This document shows positions 1 through 8,491 of a stretch of 64,000 bases of DNA, piece by piece (position 1 is the first letter of the stretch; each line of letters starts with the position of its first letter). This DNA is from Allocoprobacillus sp002160865. GTDB lineage: Bacteria; Bacillota_I; Bacilli_A; Erysipelotrichales; Coprobacillaceae. The stretch is from assembly GCF_042850985.1 (NCBI RefSeq), contig NZ_AP031415.1:1488001-1552000 (forward strand). The letters run 5' to 3'. Both the position numbers and the translations under genes were made by a program. The notes beneath the pieces are model-generated. The model saw only the letters and a program-made list of their open reading frames with translations, ran no database searches and was not told the DNA's origin.

Positions 1-456
1 TGCTTTAGCAAGTCGTTCCTGTACAATACTTTCTTCTTCTGTACGACGACCACGAATACGACGTTCCAGTTCTTCCATTGATGGGGGTACTAAAAAAATC
101 GTTAATGCATGAGGACATTTAGCCATGACCTGCAAAGCCCCTTGAACTTCAATTTCCAATACAACATTCTTACCTTCACTTAATAACTTTTCAACATAAA
201 ATTGAGGTGTTCCATAATAATTACCTACAAACTGGGCATACTCCAACAATTCACCTTTTTCAATTTTATCCTTAAATTCTGCTTCACTGACAAAGAAATA
301 ATCAACACCTTCTTTTTCAGTTGGACGAGGTTTTCTTGTTGTCATAGAAATAGAATAAGCCAAATTCAAACTTTCATCTTTAAAAAGCTCTTGACGAACT
401 GTTCCTTTCCCTACACCACTTGGTCCACTTAAAATAATTAAAAGTCCCTTCTTCAA
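1..456 (-). CDS. gmk: Guanylate kinase, 3' end cut by window edge
   Basis: Phosphorylates GMP to GDP with ATP in purine nucleotide synthesis; cytoplasmic. Translating the minus strand from 456 gives 152 residues beginning LKKGLLIILSGPSGVGKGT, the P-loop of guanylate kinases, followed by SMTTRKPRPTEKEGVDYFFV (GMP-binding region) and IEVQGALQV. The C-terminal quarter of a roughly 190-205 residue protein lies off the window. I chose a TTG start at 456 because AGGTGGTGGA lies just upstream and the P-loop then starts at the usual distance; no upstream ATG fits. It is divergent from the RqcH gene, and a consensus-like promoter sits at 479-507. Identity is near certain. Confidence 0.96.
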   Translation of the reverse strand, partial: MKKGLLIILSGPSGVGKGTVRQELFKDESLNLAYSISMTTRKPRPTEKEGVDYFFVSEAEFKDKIEKGELLEYAQFVGNYYGTPQFYVEKLLSEGKNVVLEIEVQGALQVMAKCPHALTIFLVPPSMEELERRIRGRRTEEESIVQERLAKA

Positions 457-478
457 TCTCTCCACCACCTTTGAAACA

Positions 479-507
479 ATACTACATGAATGTAACTTTA
501 ATGTCAA
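479..507 (-). promoter_or_regulatory. Predicted SigA promoter of gmk
   Basis: On the minus strand TTGACA (507-502), a 17-nt spacer and TAGTAT (484-479) lie 23 nt upstream of the gmk start. The match is by eye only. Confidence 0.65.
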
Positions 508-548
508 TTCTTTTTGAAATATGTTATACTATTTAACGGTGATGAAAA

Positions 549-2189
549 ATGGCTTATGACGGAATTATGTTATCTCGTGTTGTAGAACAGCTACAAAATC
601 AAATCACACGAGGAAGAATTAATAAAATATATCAAATTTCACAATATGAACTTTTGTTTCATATTCGTGCTCAAAGAGAAAATTACAAATTACTCATTTC
701 AATACATCCTGTTTATGCGAGAATGCAATTAACACAGTTAAGTTATCCAACTCCTGCATCTCCTAATGCTTTAACGATGTTATTAAGAAAGCATCTGGAA
801 GGGGCATATATTGAAAAAATAACACAAATGCAGCTAGATCGTATTGTTGATATTGAAATAATTGGTGTCAATGAATTAAAGGATACAGTAAAATATCACA
901 TTTATTTAGAGATCATGGGAAAACACTCAAATGCTATTTTAACATATCACAACAATAAAATTATTGATTGTTTAAAACGTGTTTCCCCTTCTATGAGTGC
1001 TCGTATTTTACAACCCGGTGCAATATATCAAAAACCACCTTTAATTGAAAAATACAACCCTTATACAACAGATTGGATAGAAACAGATAATTTAACCAAA
1101 ACATATCAGGGATTCTCTCCAGAATTATCTAAAGAAGTTTTATATCGCATGGATCATGGAGAAGCATTCCATGATATTATCACGTTACTCCATCATTCCA
1201 CAACATTGTATATTCATAAAAAAGAAGATAAGGAATATTTCCATGTTATTCCTCTTACACATTTACATCAGGAGTATACGACTTATCCACTTTTTGATGG
1301 CTTAGATCAACATTATGATTTAATTGATGAAAAAGATCGTATTAAACAACAAACATCGGATTTAGCTAAATTCATTCAAAATGAATATCAAAGAAATGTT
1401 CATAAATTAAACAAACTACAACAAACATTATTTGAATCCCAAAATAGTGATGATTTACGTATTAAAGGAGATTTGTTGTTTGCTAATTTACATTTATTAA
1501 AAAAAGGACAAAAAGAAATCACTGTAGAAAATTATTATGATGGTACAATGATGACGATTCCTTTAGATGAAAGATATGATGGAAAGACAAATGCCAATAA
1601 ATATTACGCTAAATATCAAAAAGCAAAAAAAGCATTATCCCATCTTCAAGAACAAATTCAAATTACAGAAAATGAAATTCATTATTTTGATACTTTAATC
1701 ACAATGATGGATAATGCTTCTTATTATGATGCTTTAGAGATTAAAGAAGAATTAGAGAATTTAGGTTATCTCAAAAAGAAAAAAACAAAACAGGTGCATA
1801 GACCTCAAAAACTTCATATAGAAACCTATATAACTAAAGATCAGATTCCTATTTATGTAGGTAAGAATAATCTGCAAAATGATTACCTTACCTTTAAGAT
1901 GGCTGCCAAAAATGATATGTGGTTTCATGTCAAAGACATGCCTGGAAGCCATGTTGTTGTGCATAGTCAGAATTTAGATGAATATACCATTCGTCTTGCC
2001 AGTCAATTAGCCGCCTATTTTTCTAAAGGAAAGCACAGTTCGTCCGTACCTGTAAATTATACATTAGTCAAAACATTGAAAAAGCCACAAGGTGGTAAAC
2101 CTGGTCAGGTGATATTATCTCATTATTCAACCATTTACATTGATCCTGATGAAAGTCTTTTTAACGATATCCATAAGGTGAATTCATAG
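549..2189 (+). CDS. rqcH: RqcH/NFACT protein (FbpA family), ribosome quality control
   Basis: Bacterial homologue of Rqc2/NEMF, which binds the 50S subunit carrying peptidyl-tRNA after ribosome splitting and adds alanine tails that mark stalled nascent chains for degradation. The protein has 546 residues, near the family's usual 550-580. The N-terminal NFACT-N region (MAYDGIMLSRVVEQL) is followed by a central coiled part (about 280-440) and the NFACT-R domain around 440-540, with the conserved MWFHVKDMPGSHVVV block near residue 457. Start at 549 follows GGTGATGAAAA. It is divergent from gmk and its 3' end overlaps the convergent coat-protein gene by 29 nt. Older databases call it a fibronectin-binding protein. 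Confidence 0.94.
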   Translation: MAYDGIMLSRVVEQLQNQITRGRINKIYQISQYELLFHIRAQRENYKLLISIHPVYARMQLTQLSYPTPASPNALTMLLRKHLEGAYIEKITQMQLDRIVDIEIIGVNELKDTVKYHIYLEIMGKHSNAILTYHNNKIIDCLKRVSPSMSARILQPGAIYQKPPLIEKYNPYTTDWIETDNLTKTYQGFSPELSKEVLYRMDHGEAFHDIITLLHHSTTLYIHKKEDKEYFHVIPLTHLHQEYTTYPLFDGLDQHYDLIDEKDRIKQQTSDLAKFIQNEYQRNVHKLNKLQQTLFESQNSDDLRIKGDLLFANLHLLKKGQKEITVENYYDGTMMTIPLDERYDGKTNANKYYAKYQKAKKALSHLQEQIQITENEIHYFDTLITMMDNASYYDALEIKEELENLGYLKKKKTKQVHRPQKLHIETYITKDQIPIYVGKNNLQNDYLTFKMAAKNDMWFHVKDMPGSHVVVHSQNLDEYTIRLASQLAAYFSKGKHSSSVPVNYTLVKTLKKPQGGKPGQVILSHYSTIYIDPDESLFNDIHKVNS

Positions 2190-2439
2190 AAGCATTGACA
2201 AATGTTTGTTCATAAGCAGGATAAAAGACTGGGTAATACATACAATGGTTAACACGACGACATTCAATAGGACAAATCACAGGTTGCGGAACAGGTGTAA
2301 TTTGATTTGTTACACAAACTTTTTTAGGAGCTACTAAAGGTTGTGGTCGTGGACAACCATTCATATATCCATTATTCATTTGTTGAGCCTGACATGAACA
2401 TGAGTTCATGTTTTGGCAACCACAAGATTGTTGAAACAT
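2161..2439 (-). CDS. Small Cys-rich protein, CotD-like spore coat candidate
   Basis: A 92-residue protein with 10 cysteines and many Pro, Asn, Gln and Tyr, no signal peptide and no membrane segment. The N-terminal third is QSCGCQNMNSCSCQAQQ; the middle contains KKVCVTNQITPVPQPVICP and a Tyr-rich CMYYPVFYPAYEQ segment. The spacing of PKKVCV...VNHCMYYPVFYP resembles the CotD inner-coat family. Start at 2439 has an excellent AAGGAGGG site. The gene sits between RqcH and PgeF, overlapping RqcH convergently. A CATACATTA element at 2462-2470 upstream looks like a sigma-E/sigma-K -10 box. The coat role is inferred from composition, weak family similarity and the promoter; another cysteine-rich mother-cell protein is possible. 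Confidence 0.68.
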   Translation of the reverse strand: MFQQSCGCQNMNSCSCQAQQMNNGYMNGCPRPQPLVAPKKVCVTNQITPVPQPVICPIECRRVNHCMYYPVFYPAYEQTFVNASMNSPYGYR

Positions 2440-2461
2440 TATTCATCCCTCCTTCATTATT

Positions 2462-2470
2462 TAATGTATG
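2462..2470 (-). promoter_or_regulatory. Possible mother-cell sigma -10 box upstream of coat-like gene
   Basis: Minus strand CATACATTA matches CATANNNTA (sigma-K) and CATACAnT (sigma-E), 22 nt before the start codon. I do not see a convincing -35 element, so this is tentative. Confidence 0.35.
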
Positions 2471-2511
2471 TCAAAACATCAAAAAAGGCAGGGCTTTTGA
2501 AAGGAGTCATT

Positions 2512-3267
2512 ATGAAATTAATAGAATGGAATTGTTTTAATGAAATAGAAGCTTATACAACTTGTCGTGAAGATCATGGACGCATCATGAACATGAGTTT
2601 TAATGGCATTGATGATCAGCAAGTTTTAGAAAATCGTCAACGCTTAGCCAAAACACTTCATAGCGATCTTTCTCAAATGGTCGCCACTTTACAACAACAC
2701 ACTACACGTTTTATTGAAGTCCATCATAGTGATGGTGGTAGAGGAATGTGGAGTCGTGATGATGCTTTGATTGGTTATGATGCGATGTATACAAGAGATC
2801 GTCATTTATGGTTATGGACTTTTCATGCTGATTGTTGTCCTGTTTTATTGTATTGTCGAGATCAAAAAATTGTGGCTGCCATTCATTCAGGATGGAAAGG
2901 AACAGTAGGTGAAATCGTTAAAAAAGTAACACAGCATTTAATTGAAAATGAAGGATGTCAGCCACAACATATTTATGCTTATATTGGTCCTTCCATTGAA
3001 CAACGTCATTTTGAAGCCAAAGATGATATTATTGATTTAGTCAAGAAAATGTCTTTTGATACAAGTCGCTTTTATATTCAAAAAGAAGATGGAGCTTATC
3101 TTTTAGATAGTAAAGGATTAATTCAACAACAATTATTAGAATTACACGTTCCAAAAAGTCATATTACAGTTTCTCCTTATTGTACAATAGAAAATGAGGA
3201 CCTCTTTTTCTCCTATCGTCGAGATAAAAGTCCTCATCGTCATATTACACTGATTTCTCTAAAGTAA
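2512..3267 (+). CDS. pgeF: Peptidoglycan editing factor PgeF / YlmD (laccase-domain)
   Basis: Laccase-domain protein (old DUF152) that in Escherichia coli removes wrongly incorporated L-Ser from murein stem peptides; some homologues deaminate purine nucleosides. It has 251 residues from ATG 2512, which follows AAGGAG; longer in-frame starts upstream overlap the coat gene and have no ribosome site. The diagnostic blocks are HADCCPVLLY near residue 104 and AIHSGWKGT near residue 123, which supply the Cys/His metal ligands, then YIGPSIEQRHFE. In Bacillus this gene (ylmD) lies in the sigG-sepF cluster; here that cluster is at 34-38 kb, so pgeF has been relocated. It ends in a UUCG-loop terminator. 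Confidence 0.93.
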   Translation: MKLIEWNCFNEIEAYTTCREDHGRIMNMSFNGIDDQQVLENRQRLAKTLHSDLSQMVATLQQHTTRFIEVHHSDGGRGMWSRDDALIGYDAMYTRDRHLWLWTFHADCCPVLLYCRDQKIVAAIHSGWKGTVGEIVKKVTQHLIENEGCQPQHIYAYIGPSIEQRHFEAKDDIIDLVKKMSFDTSRFYIQKEDGAYLLDSKGLIQQQLLELHVPKSHITVSPYCTIENEDLFFSYRRDKSPHRHITLISLK

Positions 3268-4747
3268 CCTTCGGGTTACTTTTTATCATCTCATCCATCA
3301 CTTCTGGTAAGTGTTCAATGAGGCGTGATGGCAGCACTGTATAAGCTTTTTTGGCTAATTGTTCACCAGTATACCCATGTATGAAAACACCTAATAAAGC
3401 TGCCTGTATGGCTTGATAACCTTGTCCTAAAAAACTTGTAATGATACCTGCTAAAACATCTCCCATACCCCCTGTTGCCATAGCTTTATGACCTGCCATA
3501 ACACGATATGATTCATATCCGTTTGTGACCATTGTATATGGTCCTTTTAAAACCAATGTCACATGATATGTTTTCGCAAAATTTTGTGCTATTTCCAGCA
3601 TATCATCGTCTTCTTGAAAAGGACATAAACGCTGAAATTCCCCTAAATGGGGCGTTAAGATAATATCACGCTTTTGATTTTTTAATAAATCAACATGAGC
3701 CGATAAAATTGTTAAAGCATCCCCATCAATAACCAGTGGCTGATGTGTTTTTTCCAATAAGTCAATAACATAACGATAGCTATCTAAGCTTTGTCCTAAG
3801 CCACATCCAATCAATAAAGCATCATATTTCACAAAATCATCTTTTTGTAAAACAGGTGGTCTTAAAACAGCTGTTGCCTCTGGACAAAACTGTGTCAAAA
3901 CATTAATGACACTTTCATCGCTCATAACAGTCGTAATCCCACTTCCACTATAGACACAACTTTTAGCACTTAGTAAAGCCGCACCTTTATATTCCTGACA
4001 TCCTGTAATCAGACAAGTATATCCATATGTTCCTTTATAACCATCAAAGACTCTTTCTTTCAACAATGGAATGATCATCTTTGCATTGCCCATTTGATAC
4101 AAACCAGCTGCCTCTCCAACATCTCTTGCATCAAGCATTTCAACAATGACTTCTCCCGTAAAAAAGCGACTATCGGGATTCAAAAAACCATTTTTTATCG
4201 CACTCAAAGTTATTGTCTTCGTTGCATAAACAACACTTTGATAAGGCTTCCCTGTATTACATTGTAACCCTGTTGGAATATCCACAGCAATCACTTCATG
4301 ATCATATAACTGATTCATTCCTTCAATGACACTTTGATAAATCCCTCTTGGACAACTGTTTAAACCAAACCCAAAAATTGCATCCACAATGGTTTCATAT
4401 AAGTCCATACATTGGATCAGTTCATCTAAATTATCCTGTTGAAATAAAGAAACAGGGATAGATAAATCATAACATTGTTGTAGATAATATAAATTAGCCT
4501 GAGAAAGATGTTCGCCATTTTCAAAGATAAAAACATGAACTTCTTTTTTTTGTTGAAAGAGCTTGATAGCAAGAGATAAACCATCCGCCCCATTATTGCC
4601 TGGTCCACAGACAATTGCAAAAGAACGTCCTGACATATGCTTATATAAACAATCACTTGCTTTATCCACCAGTTCTTCAATAGTATATCCCTGTTCTAAT
4701 AAACAGGCATCATATCTTTTCATCAAAGCCTGACTTCCAATATACAT
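3245..4747 (-). CDS. nnr: Bifunctional NAD(P)H-hydrate repair enzyme (epimerase + ADP-dependent dehydratase)
   Basis: Repairs damaged NAD(P)HX: the N-terminal YjeF_N domain epimerises R- and S-hydrates and the C-terminal ribokinase-like domain dehydrates the S form with ADP. It has 500 residues, the normal fused length. GPGNNGADG lies near residue 47 in the epimerase; HKAMATGGMGDVLAG near residue 420 is the dehydratase nucleotide and catalytic motif. I chose the ATG at 4747 (GAGGTGA seven nt upstream) over an ATG at 4771, because the latter overlaps a TATAAT at 4775-4770 and lacks a ribosome site. Its last 23 nt overlap pgeF convergently. Confidence 0.95.
   Translation of the reverse strand: MYIGSQALMKRYDACLLEQGYTIEELVDKASDCLYKHMSGRSFAIVCGPGNNGADGLSLAIKLFQQKKEVHVFIFENGEHLSQANLYYLQQCYDLSIPVSLFQQDNLDELIQCMDLYETIVDAIFGFGLNSCPRGIYQSVIEGMNQLYDHEVIAVDIPTGLQCNTGKPYQSVVYATKTITLSAIKNGFLNPDSRFFTGEVIVEMLDARDVGEAAGLYQMGNAKMIIPLLKERVFDGYKGTYGYTCLITGCQEYKGAALLSAKSCVYSGSGITTVMSDESVINVLTQFCPEATAVLRPPVLQKDDFVKYDALLIGCGLGQSLDSYRYVIDLLEKTHQPLVIDGDALTILSAHVDLLKNQKRDIILTPHLGEFQRLCPFQEDDDMLEIAQNFAKTYHVTLVLKGPYTMVTNGYESYRVMAGHKAMATGGMGDVLAGIITSFLGQGYQAIQAALLGVFIHGYTGEQLAKKAYTVLPSRLIEHLPEVMDEMIKSNPKVTLEKSV
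3263..3284 (+). terminator. UUCG-tetraloop terminator of pgeF
   Basis: AGTAACC-TTCG-GGTTACT followed by T residues: a 7-bp stem closed by the stable C(UUCG)G loop. It includes the pgeF stop codon and also encodes, antisense, the last codons of the convergent nnr gene. Confidence 0.85.
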
Positions 4748-4769
4748 TTCTATCACCTCAATTTCTTTC

Positions 4770-4775
4770 ATTATA
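4770..4775 (-). promoter_or_regulatory. Predicted -10 box of nnr
   Basis: Minus strand TATAAT, 22 nt before the chosen start. A clear -35 was not found. Its position implies a very short leader and argues against the longer reading frame. Confidence 0.5.
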
Positions 4776-4782
4776 CCAAAAT

Positions 4783-4817
4783 AAAAACTGTAATGAAATC
4801 AATTCATTACAGTTTTT
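4783..4817 (-). terminator. Terminator after NlpC/P60 gene
   Basis: Perfect 15-bp inverted repeat (4783-4797 / 4803-4817) with a 5-nt loop, ending in a T-run on the minus strand just past the NlpC/P60 stop. It separates that gene from nnr. Confidence 0.9.
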
Positions 4818-4822
4818 GATCA

Positions 4823-6247
4823 TTAATATCTTACACCACAAGTAAATCCACTTAGACTTGTGTAGCTAACAACAGCCCCACTATGTGGAGAGTGAATAAC
4901 TCTACCACCACCTACGTAGATTCCTACATGACCTGGACGCCAAACAATATCACCTGGTTTTACTTTAGATAGAGAAATTGTTCTTCCTCCACTCTTTTGT
5001 GCACTAGATGTACGTGGGATACTCTTACCGTTTTTACGATATACCCATTGAGTAAATCCTGAACAGTCAAATGAACTTGGTCCAGTCGCACCCCATTTGT
5101 ATGGGCATCCTAATCGTGATTTTGCAGTAGCTACCATTCCTTTATTAGGAGCAATATCATCTGGATTAACAACTGTGACTTTCAAAGATTTAGAAGTTGA
5201 ATTTCCAGCTTTATCTGACACACTGTATGTGACTGTATACTTACCAGCTTTTTTCGTGTTAACAGAACTACTGATTTTGACTTTAGAAGTCAGATTTCCA
5301 TCTTTGTTGTCAGTTGCACTCTCTAGATATTTCTTAGCACTAAAGCTCTTACCTTTTGTAATTTCAACTGAAGATTTAGATAAACTAATCTTCGGTGCAC
5401 TTAAGTCACCCACTTTTACTGTTAATGATTTTTCAGATGTATTTCCAGAAGAATCTTTAGCAGTAATTTTTAAAGTTGTTTTACCATCCTTTTTCATATT
5501 CACTGTTCCATCTACATCAATAGATTTAACAGTCTTATCAAAGTTATCTGAAACTTTGACATAATCTGAATAGTCAAACTGAGAACCATAGTCTACTGTA
5601 ACTGTAGATCCCTTCTTGTAACTAATCGTAGGAGCAGTTGTATCTGAAACATAGAATTCAATTGTTTGTTGTGTTGTATTTCCAGCATTGTCAGAAACAC
5701 TCAATTCAATCATTTGTGATCCTAGTTTTGAAGTATCAAGTTTCTTGTTTGTTTCAATGAATGGTGTGACATCACCATCAACATTGTCTGAAGCATTGAC
5801 ATATTGTGTAATGTCCTTACTTCCATTCGCTTCCACATTAATAACATAACCTTGACTTCCACCTACTGGCTTCAATTCAGGAGCTGTTTTATCAACAACT
5901 TCTACTTGAACAACCTTTGTACTTATATTTGAGAACATATCGGTTGCAGTTACTTCGACGTTATATATACCCAATTGATATGCATCATATGATGTATCAT
6001 CAATCTTTACATCCATAGCGTCTAGGGAATCACGATTATCAGAAATAGCGAACATCGTCTTATCTAGCTTTGTTCCATAAAGAACTTCAATCTTATTAGC
6101 TTCGATTGTTGGTTTTTCTTTATCAACAGCTGCATAACCAACCAAACCAAATGTTGAAATACATAACATCGGAATGAACATGGCTTTACGTTTTAAAACA
6201 TGTTCTTGCATCATTTCTAATAAATTCGTCTTAATATTACTATCCAT
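4823..6247 (-). CDS. Secreted NlpC/P60 peptidoglycan endopeptidase with Ig-like repeats
   Basis: Likely D,L-endopeptidase acting on cell-wall stem peptides outside the cell. From ATG 6247 (AAAGGAGG upstream) it has 474 residues. A hydrophobic segment near residues 23-40 (MFIPMLCISTFGLVGYAA) is a signal peptide or anchor. Four Ig-like repeats follow (about 45-365), each marked by a K/T/S-APxI start and a SDNAGNTT-like end (DUF5011-type folds). The C-terminal catalytic domain carries DCSGFTQW with Cys near 394, RPGHVGIYVGGG with His near 438 and HSPHSG for the third residue. It is monocistronic, with its own promoter and terminator. Tandem 11-bp repeats upstream suggest control by a response regulator. 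Confidence 0.93.
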   Translation of the reverse strand: MDSNIKTNLLEMMQEHVLKRKAMFIPMLCISTFGLVGYAAVDKEKPTIEANKIEVLYGTKLDKTMFAISDNRDSLDAMDVKIDDTSYDAYQLGIYNVEVTATDMFSNISTKVVQVEVVDKTAPELKPVGGSQGYVINVEANGSKDITQYVNASDNVDGDVTPFIETNKKLDTSKLGSQMIELSVSDNAGNTTQQTIEFYVSDTTAPTISYKKGSTVTVDYGSQFDYSDYVKVSDNFDKTVKSIDVDGTVNMKKDGKTTLKITAKDSSGNTSEKSLTVKVGDLSAPKISLSKSSVEITKGKSFSAKKYLESATDNKDGNLTSKVKISSSVNTKKAGKYTVTYSVSDKAGNSTSKSLKVTVVNPDDIAPNKGMVATAKSRLGCPYKWGATGPSSFDCSGFTQWVYRKNGKSIPRTSSAQKSGGRTISLSKVKPGDIVWRPGHVGIYVGGGRVIHSPHSGAVVSYTSLSGFTCGVRY

Positions 6248-6281
6248 TCGTTGCCTCCTTTCAATAATATACCCAATTAGA

Positions 6282-6310
6282 ATTATAAAACAACGTTCAC
6301 AAAAAGTCCA
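6282..6310 (-). promoter_or_regulatory. Predicted promoter of NlpC/P60 gene
   Basis: Minus strand TGGACT (6310-6305), 17 nt, TATAAT (6287-6282). The poor -35 is what one expects at an activator-dependent promoter; the tandem repeats at 6316-6337 lie directly upstream. Confidence 0.5.
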
Positions 6311-6315
6311 CAACT

Positions 6316-6337
6316 TTCTTAAGAAATTCTTAAGAAA
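6316..6337. repeat. Two tandem copies of an 11-bp repeat, putative regulator site
   Basis: TTCTTAAGAAA occurs twice head to tail with no gap. Each copy is itself almost palindromic. The 11-bp period puts both copies on one face of the helix, as in OmpR/PhoB-family sites, immediately upstream of the -35 of the NlpC/P60 gene. Confidence 0.6.
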
Positions 6338-6485
6338 TTAAAATTATATTGATTAAATCAATGTTTTTTTAATTAACTTTTTTTGAATTTATAACTATTT
6401 TCATACAAATTATGAACTCATTTGTCCATATTTAATCATATTTTGACAGTTTTTTCATAAAATAAAATACAAAAAGGAGAATGTT

Positions 6486-6992
6486 ATGATTATTGTCTAT
6501 TTTTCAATTTATTGTTTTTTAGGATACTGGCTTGAGTCTTTTTATGTTTCATTATTTCAAAAAAAATGGTGTTCCTCTGGATTATTGAAAGGTCCATATA
6601 TTCCCTTATATGGTTTTGGTGCCTGTATCCTCATTCTTTGTCAGCCTGTTTTGATAACTTTACCCGTTGTTTTTACTTGTCTTATAGGTGGTATCTTGAT
6701 GACACTTTTAGAACTTGTAAGCAGTTATTATATCGAAAAATGTTTTCATACACGTTGTTGGGATTATTCACATCATCACTTGCATTATCAAGGAAGGATA
6801 TGTTTATCATACTTTTTATTATGGTGTGTTTTAAGTGGTGTATTTCTTTATCATATACATCCTTTCATCACTTCATTATCCCTATCACATGATGCCTGTT
6901 ATCTTTGCAGTCTGATATATATTTCTTTTATTTTAAAAGCCTATGGTGAACGCCTTTTTCCCTCTCAAAAAAAGGGTATTAAAATTCATTAA
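6486..6992 (+). CDS. CmpB-like integral membrane protein (putative ABC transporter permease family)
   Basis: A 168-residue membrane protein with about five hydrophobic segments. The N-terminus (IYCFLGYWLESFY), SGLLKGPYIPLYGFGA and the CWDYSHH block match the family annotated as putative ABC transporter permease (CmpB, PF06541), whose function is not established despite the name. No ATPase or binding-protein gene adjoins it. Start at 6486 follows AAAAGGAG, and a TTGACA at 6443-6448 may be part of its promoter, although no well-spaced -10 is visible. It converges on the liv operon with a shared hairpin. Function unknown. Confidence 0.8.
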   Translation: MIIVYFSIYCFLGYWLESFYVSLFQKKWCSSGLLKGPYIPLYGFGACILILCQPVLITLPVVFTCLIGGILMTLLELVSSYYIEKCFHTRCWDYSHHHLHYQGRICLSYFLLWCVLSGVFLYHIHPFITSLSLSHDACYLCSLIYISFILKAYGERLFPSQKKGIKIH

Positions 6993-7018
6993 AAAAGAAG
7001 ATCATTCCAATCTTCTTT
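6991..7018 (-). terminator. Shared terminator of liv operon and the CmpB-like gene
   Basis: AAAGAAGAT (6994-7002) pairs with ATCTTCTTT (7010-7018) around a 7-nt loop. The minus strand ends in six T residues, so it acts best for livF. It overlaps the livF stop codon. Confidence 0.8.
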
Positions 7019-7715
7019 AACCAAGATAAGCTTCTCTTACCTTTGGATTATTTGCCACTTCATTGGCTTTCCCTGACACAATCACATTTCCAGTTTCAAG
7101 GACATAAGCACGATCAGCAATTGAAAGTGCTTTATTTGCGTTTTGTTCAACTAATAACACCGTTACTCCATCTTTATTAATACTTTTAATAATGTCAAAA
7201 ATTTCATTAACCAAAATAGGTGATAACCCCATTGATGGTTCATCTAACAATAATAGCGTTGGCTTTGACATTAATGCACGCCCCATTGCTAACATCTGCT
7301 GTTCTCCACCTGACAGTGTTCCAGCCAATTGATTTCTACGTTCCTTTAAACGTGGAAATCTTTGATAAACCTTTTCTAAATCTTGTCCTATTTTATTATC
7401 CGTACGTAAATAAGCACCCATTTCCAAATTATCTTGAACCGTTAATTGAGCAAAAATACGTCTACCCTCAGGAACTTGAGCTAAATTTTTGGCAATAATT
7501 TTATGTGCAGGAAGTTTTGTAATCTCATCCCCCATAAAAGATATCGTACCACTTTTAGGTTTTACCAATCCACTAATAGCATGCATGATAGATGTCTTTC
7601 CAGCCCCATTAGCTCCAATCAAAGCCACAATCTCACCTTGATTCACTTCAAAACTTACATTTTTAATAGCATGAATCACACCATAATAAACATTTAAATG
7701 ATCAACTTTTAACAT
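7017..7715 (-). CDS. livF: Branched-chain amino-acid ABC transporter ATP-binding protein LivF
   Basis: One of two ATPases that power import of leucine, isoleucine and valine (or related amino acids) through LivHM. It has 232 residues from ATG 7715; the ATG two codons earlier abuts the GGGGGG site, so the inner start has better spacing. The Walker A motif GANGAGKTS is near residue 34, the signature LSGGEQQ near 133, then Walker B LLLLDEPSMGLSP. The MLKVDHLNVYYGVIHAIK start and the LSP after the D-loop are typical of LivF rather than LivG. Last gene of livKHMGF, 11 nt after livG. Confidence 0.95.
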   Translation of the reverse strand: MLKVDHLNVYYGVIHAIKNVSFEVNQGEIVALIGANGAGKTSIMHAISGLVKPKSGTISFMGDEITKLPAHKIIAKNLAQVPEGRRIFAQLTVQDNLEMGAYLRTDNKIGQDLEKVYQRFPRLKERRNQLAGTLSGGEQQMLAMGRALMSKPTLLLLDEPSMGLSPILVNEIFDIIKSINKDGVTVLLVEQNANKALSIADRAYVLETGNVIVSGKANEVANNPKVREAYLG

Positions 7716-7726
7716 GGTCATCCCCC

Positions 7727-8491
7727 CTATTCTTCATTTCCTAAATATGCTGCAACCACATCAGGATTATTTTTAATTTCATCTGGAGTTCCAAACGCTA
7801 AGACTGTACCAAAATTTAAGACTGCAATTTTTTCACAGATCCCCATAACAAGTTTCATATCATGTTCAATCAATAAAATCGCAATAGAAAATTTTTCTCT
7901 TACAATCTTTATCGTTTCCATTAATTCTTCTGTTTCAATAGGATTCATCCCAGCTGCAGGTTCATCTAATAAAAGAAGTTTAGGTGCCGTTGCAAGTGCT
8001 CTTGCTATTTCTAGTTTACGTTGTTTTCCATATGGTAAATTTCCAGCTTTGACATCAGCATATTTTTCTAAATCAAAAACACGAAGTAAGCTCATAGCCA
8101 TTTCCTGCATAGCTTCTTCACCTTTAAAATAACTTGGAAGATGAAGAATAGATGATAATAATGAATAATTTTGAGAATGATGCAATCCAACCTTAACATT
8201 ATCAATAACACTCATCTTTTTGAACAATCGAATATTTTGAAATGTTCTTGCAATCCCTAATTGTGTAATTTGCGTAGGTGTCATCTTTAAAAGTGACTTC
8301 CCATCAAAAAGTATTTGTCCACTCGTTGGTTTATAAACACCTGTCAATAAATTAAATACTGTTGTTTTTCCAGCTCCATTTGGTCCAATCAAACCATATA
8401 ATTGATCTTTATCCATTTCAAAATTAAACTCATCAACAGCTTTTAAACCACCAAATTGGATTCCTAATCCCTCTGCTTTTAACAAACTCAT
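7727..8491 (-). CDS. livG: Branched-chain amino-acid ABC transporter ATP-binding protein LivG
   Basis: Second ATPase of the branched-chain amino-acid importer, 254 residues. It has Walker A GPNGAGKTT, the long LivG insertion after the Q-loop (IARTFQNIRLFKKMSVIDNV and the HHSQNYSLL region), an NLPYGKQRKLEIAR signature and Walker B LLLLDEPAAGMNP. The MNP in place of LSP is the usual LivG form. Its ATG overlaps the livM stop by one base (TGATG), with GGAGGTGG upstream inside livM, so the two are translationally coupled. Confidence 0.95.
   Translation of the reverse strand: MSLLKAEGLGIQFGGLKAVDEFNFEMDKDQLYGLIGPNGAGKTTVFNLLTGVYKPTSGQILFDGKSLLKMTPTQITQLGIARTFQNIRLFKKMSVIDNVKVGLHHSQNYSLLSSILHLPSYFKGEEAMQEMAMSLLRVFDLEKYADVKAGNLPYGKQRKLEIARALATAPKLLLLDEPAAGMNPIETEELMETIKIVREKFSIAILLIEHDMKLVMGICEKIAVLNFGTVLAFGTPDEIKNNPDVVAAYLGNEE

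Noticed and set aside
202..432. Plus-strand open frame of 76 codons
   Set aside because: Antisense to the guanylate kinase gene, with no ribosome site.
4823..6247. Internal sequence similarity that might be a DNA repeat array
   Set aside because: It reflects four divergent Ig-like protein repeats, not DNA repeats.
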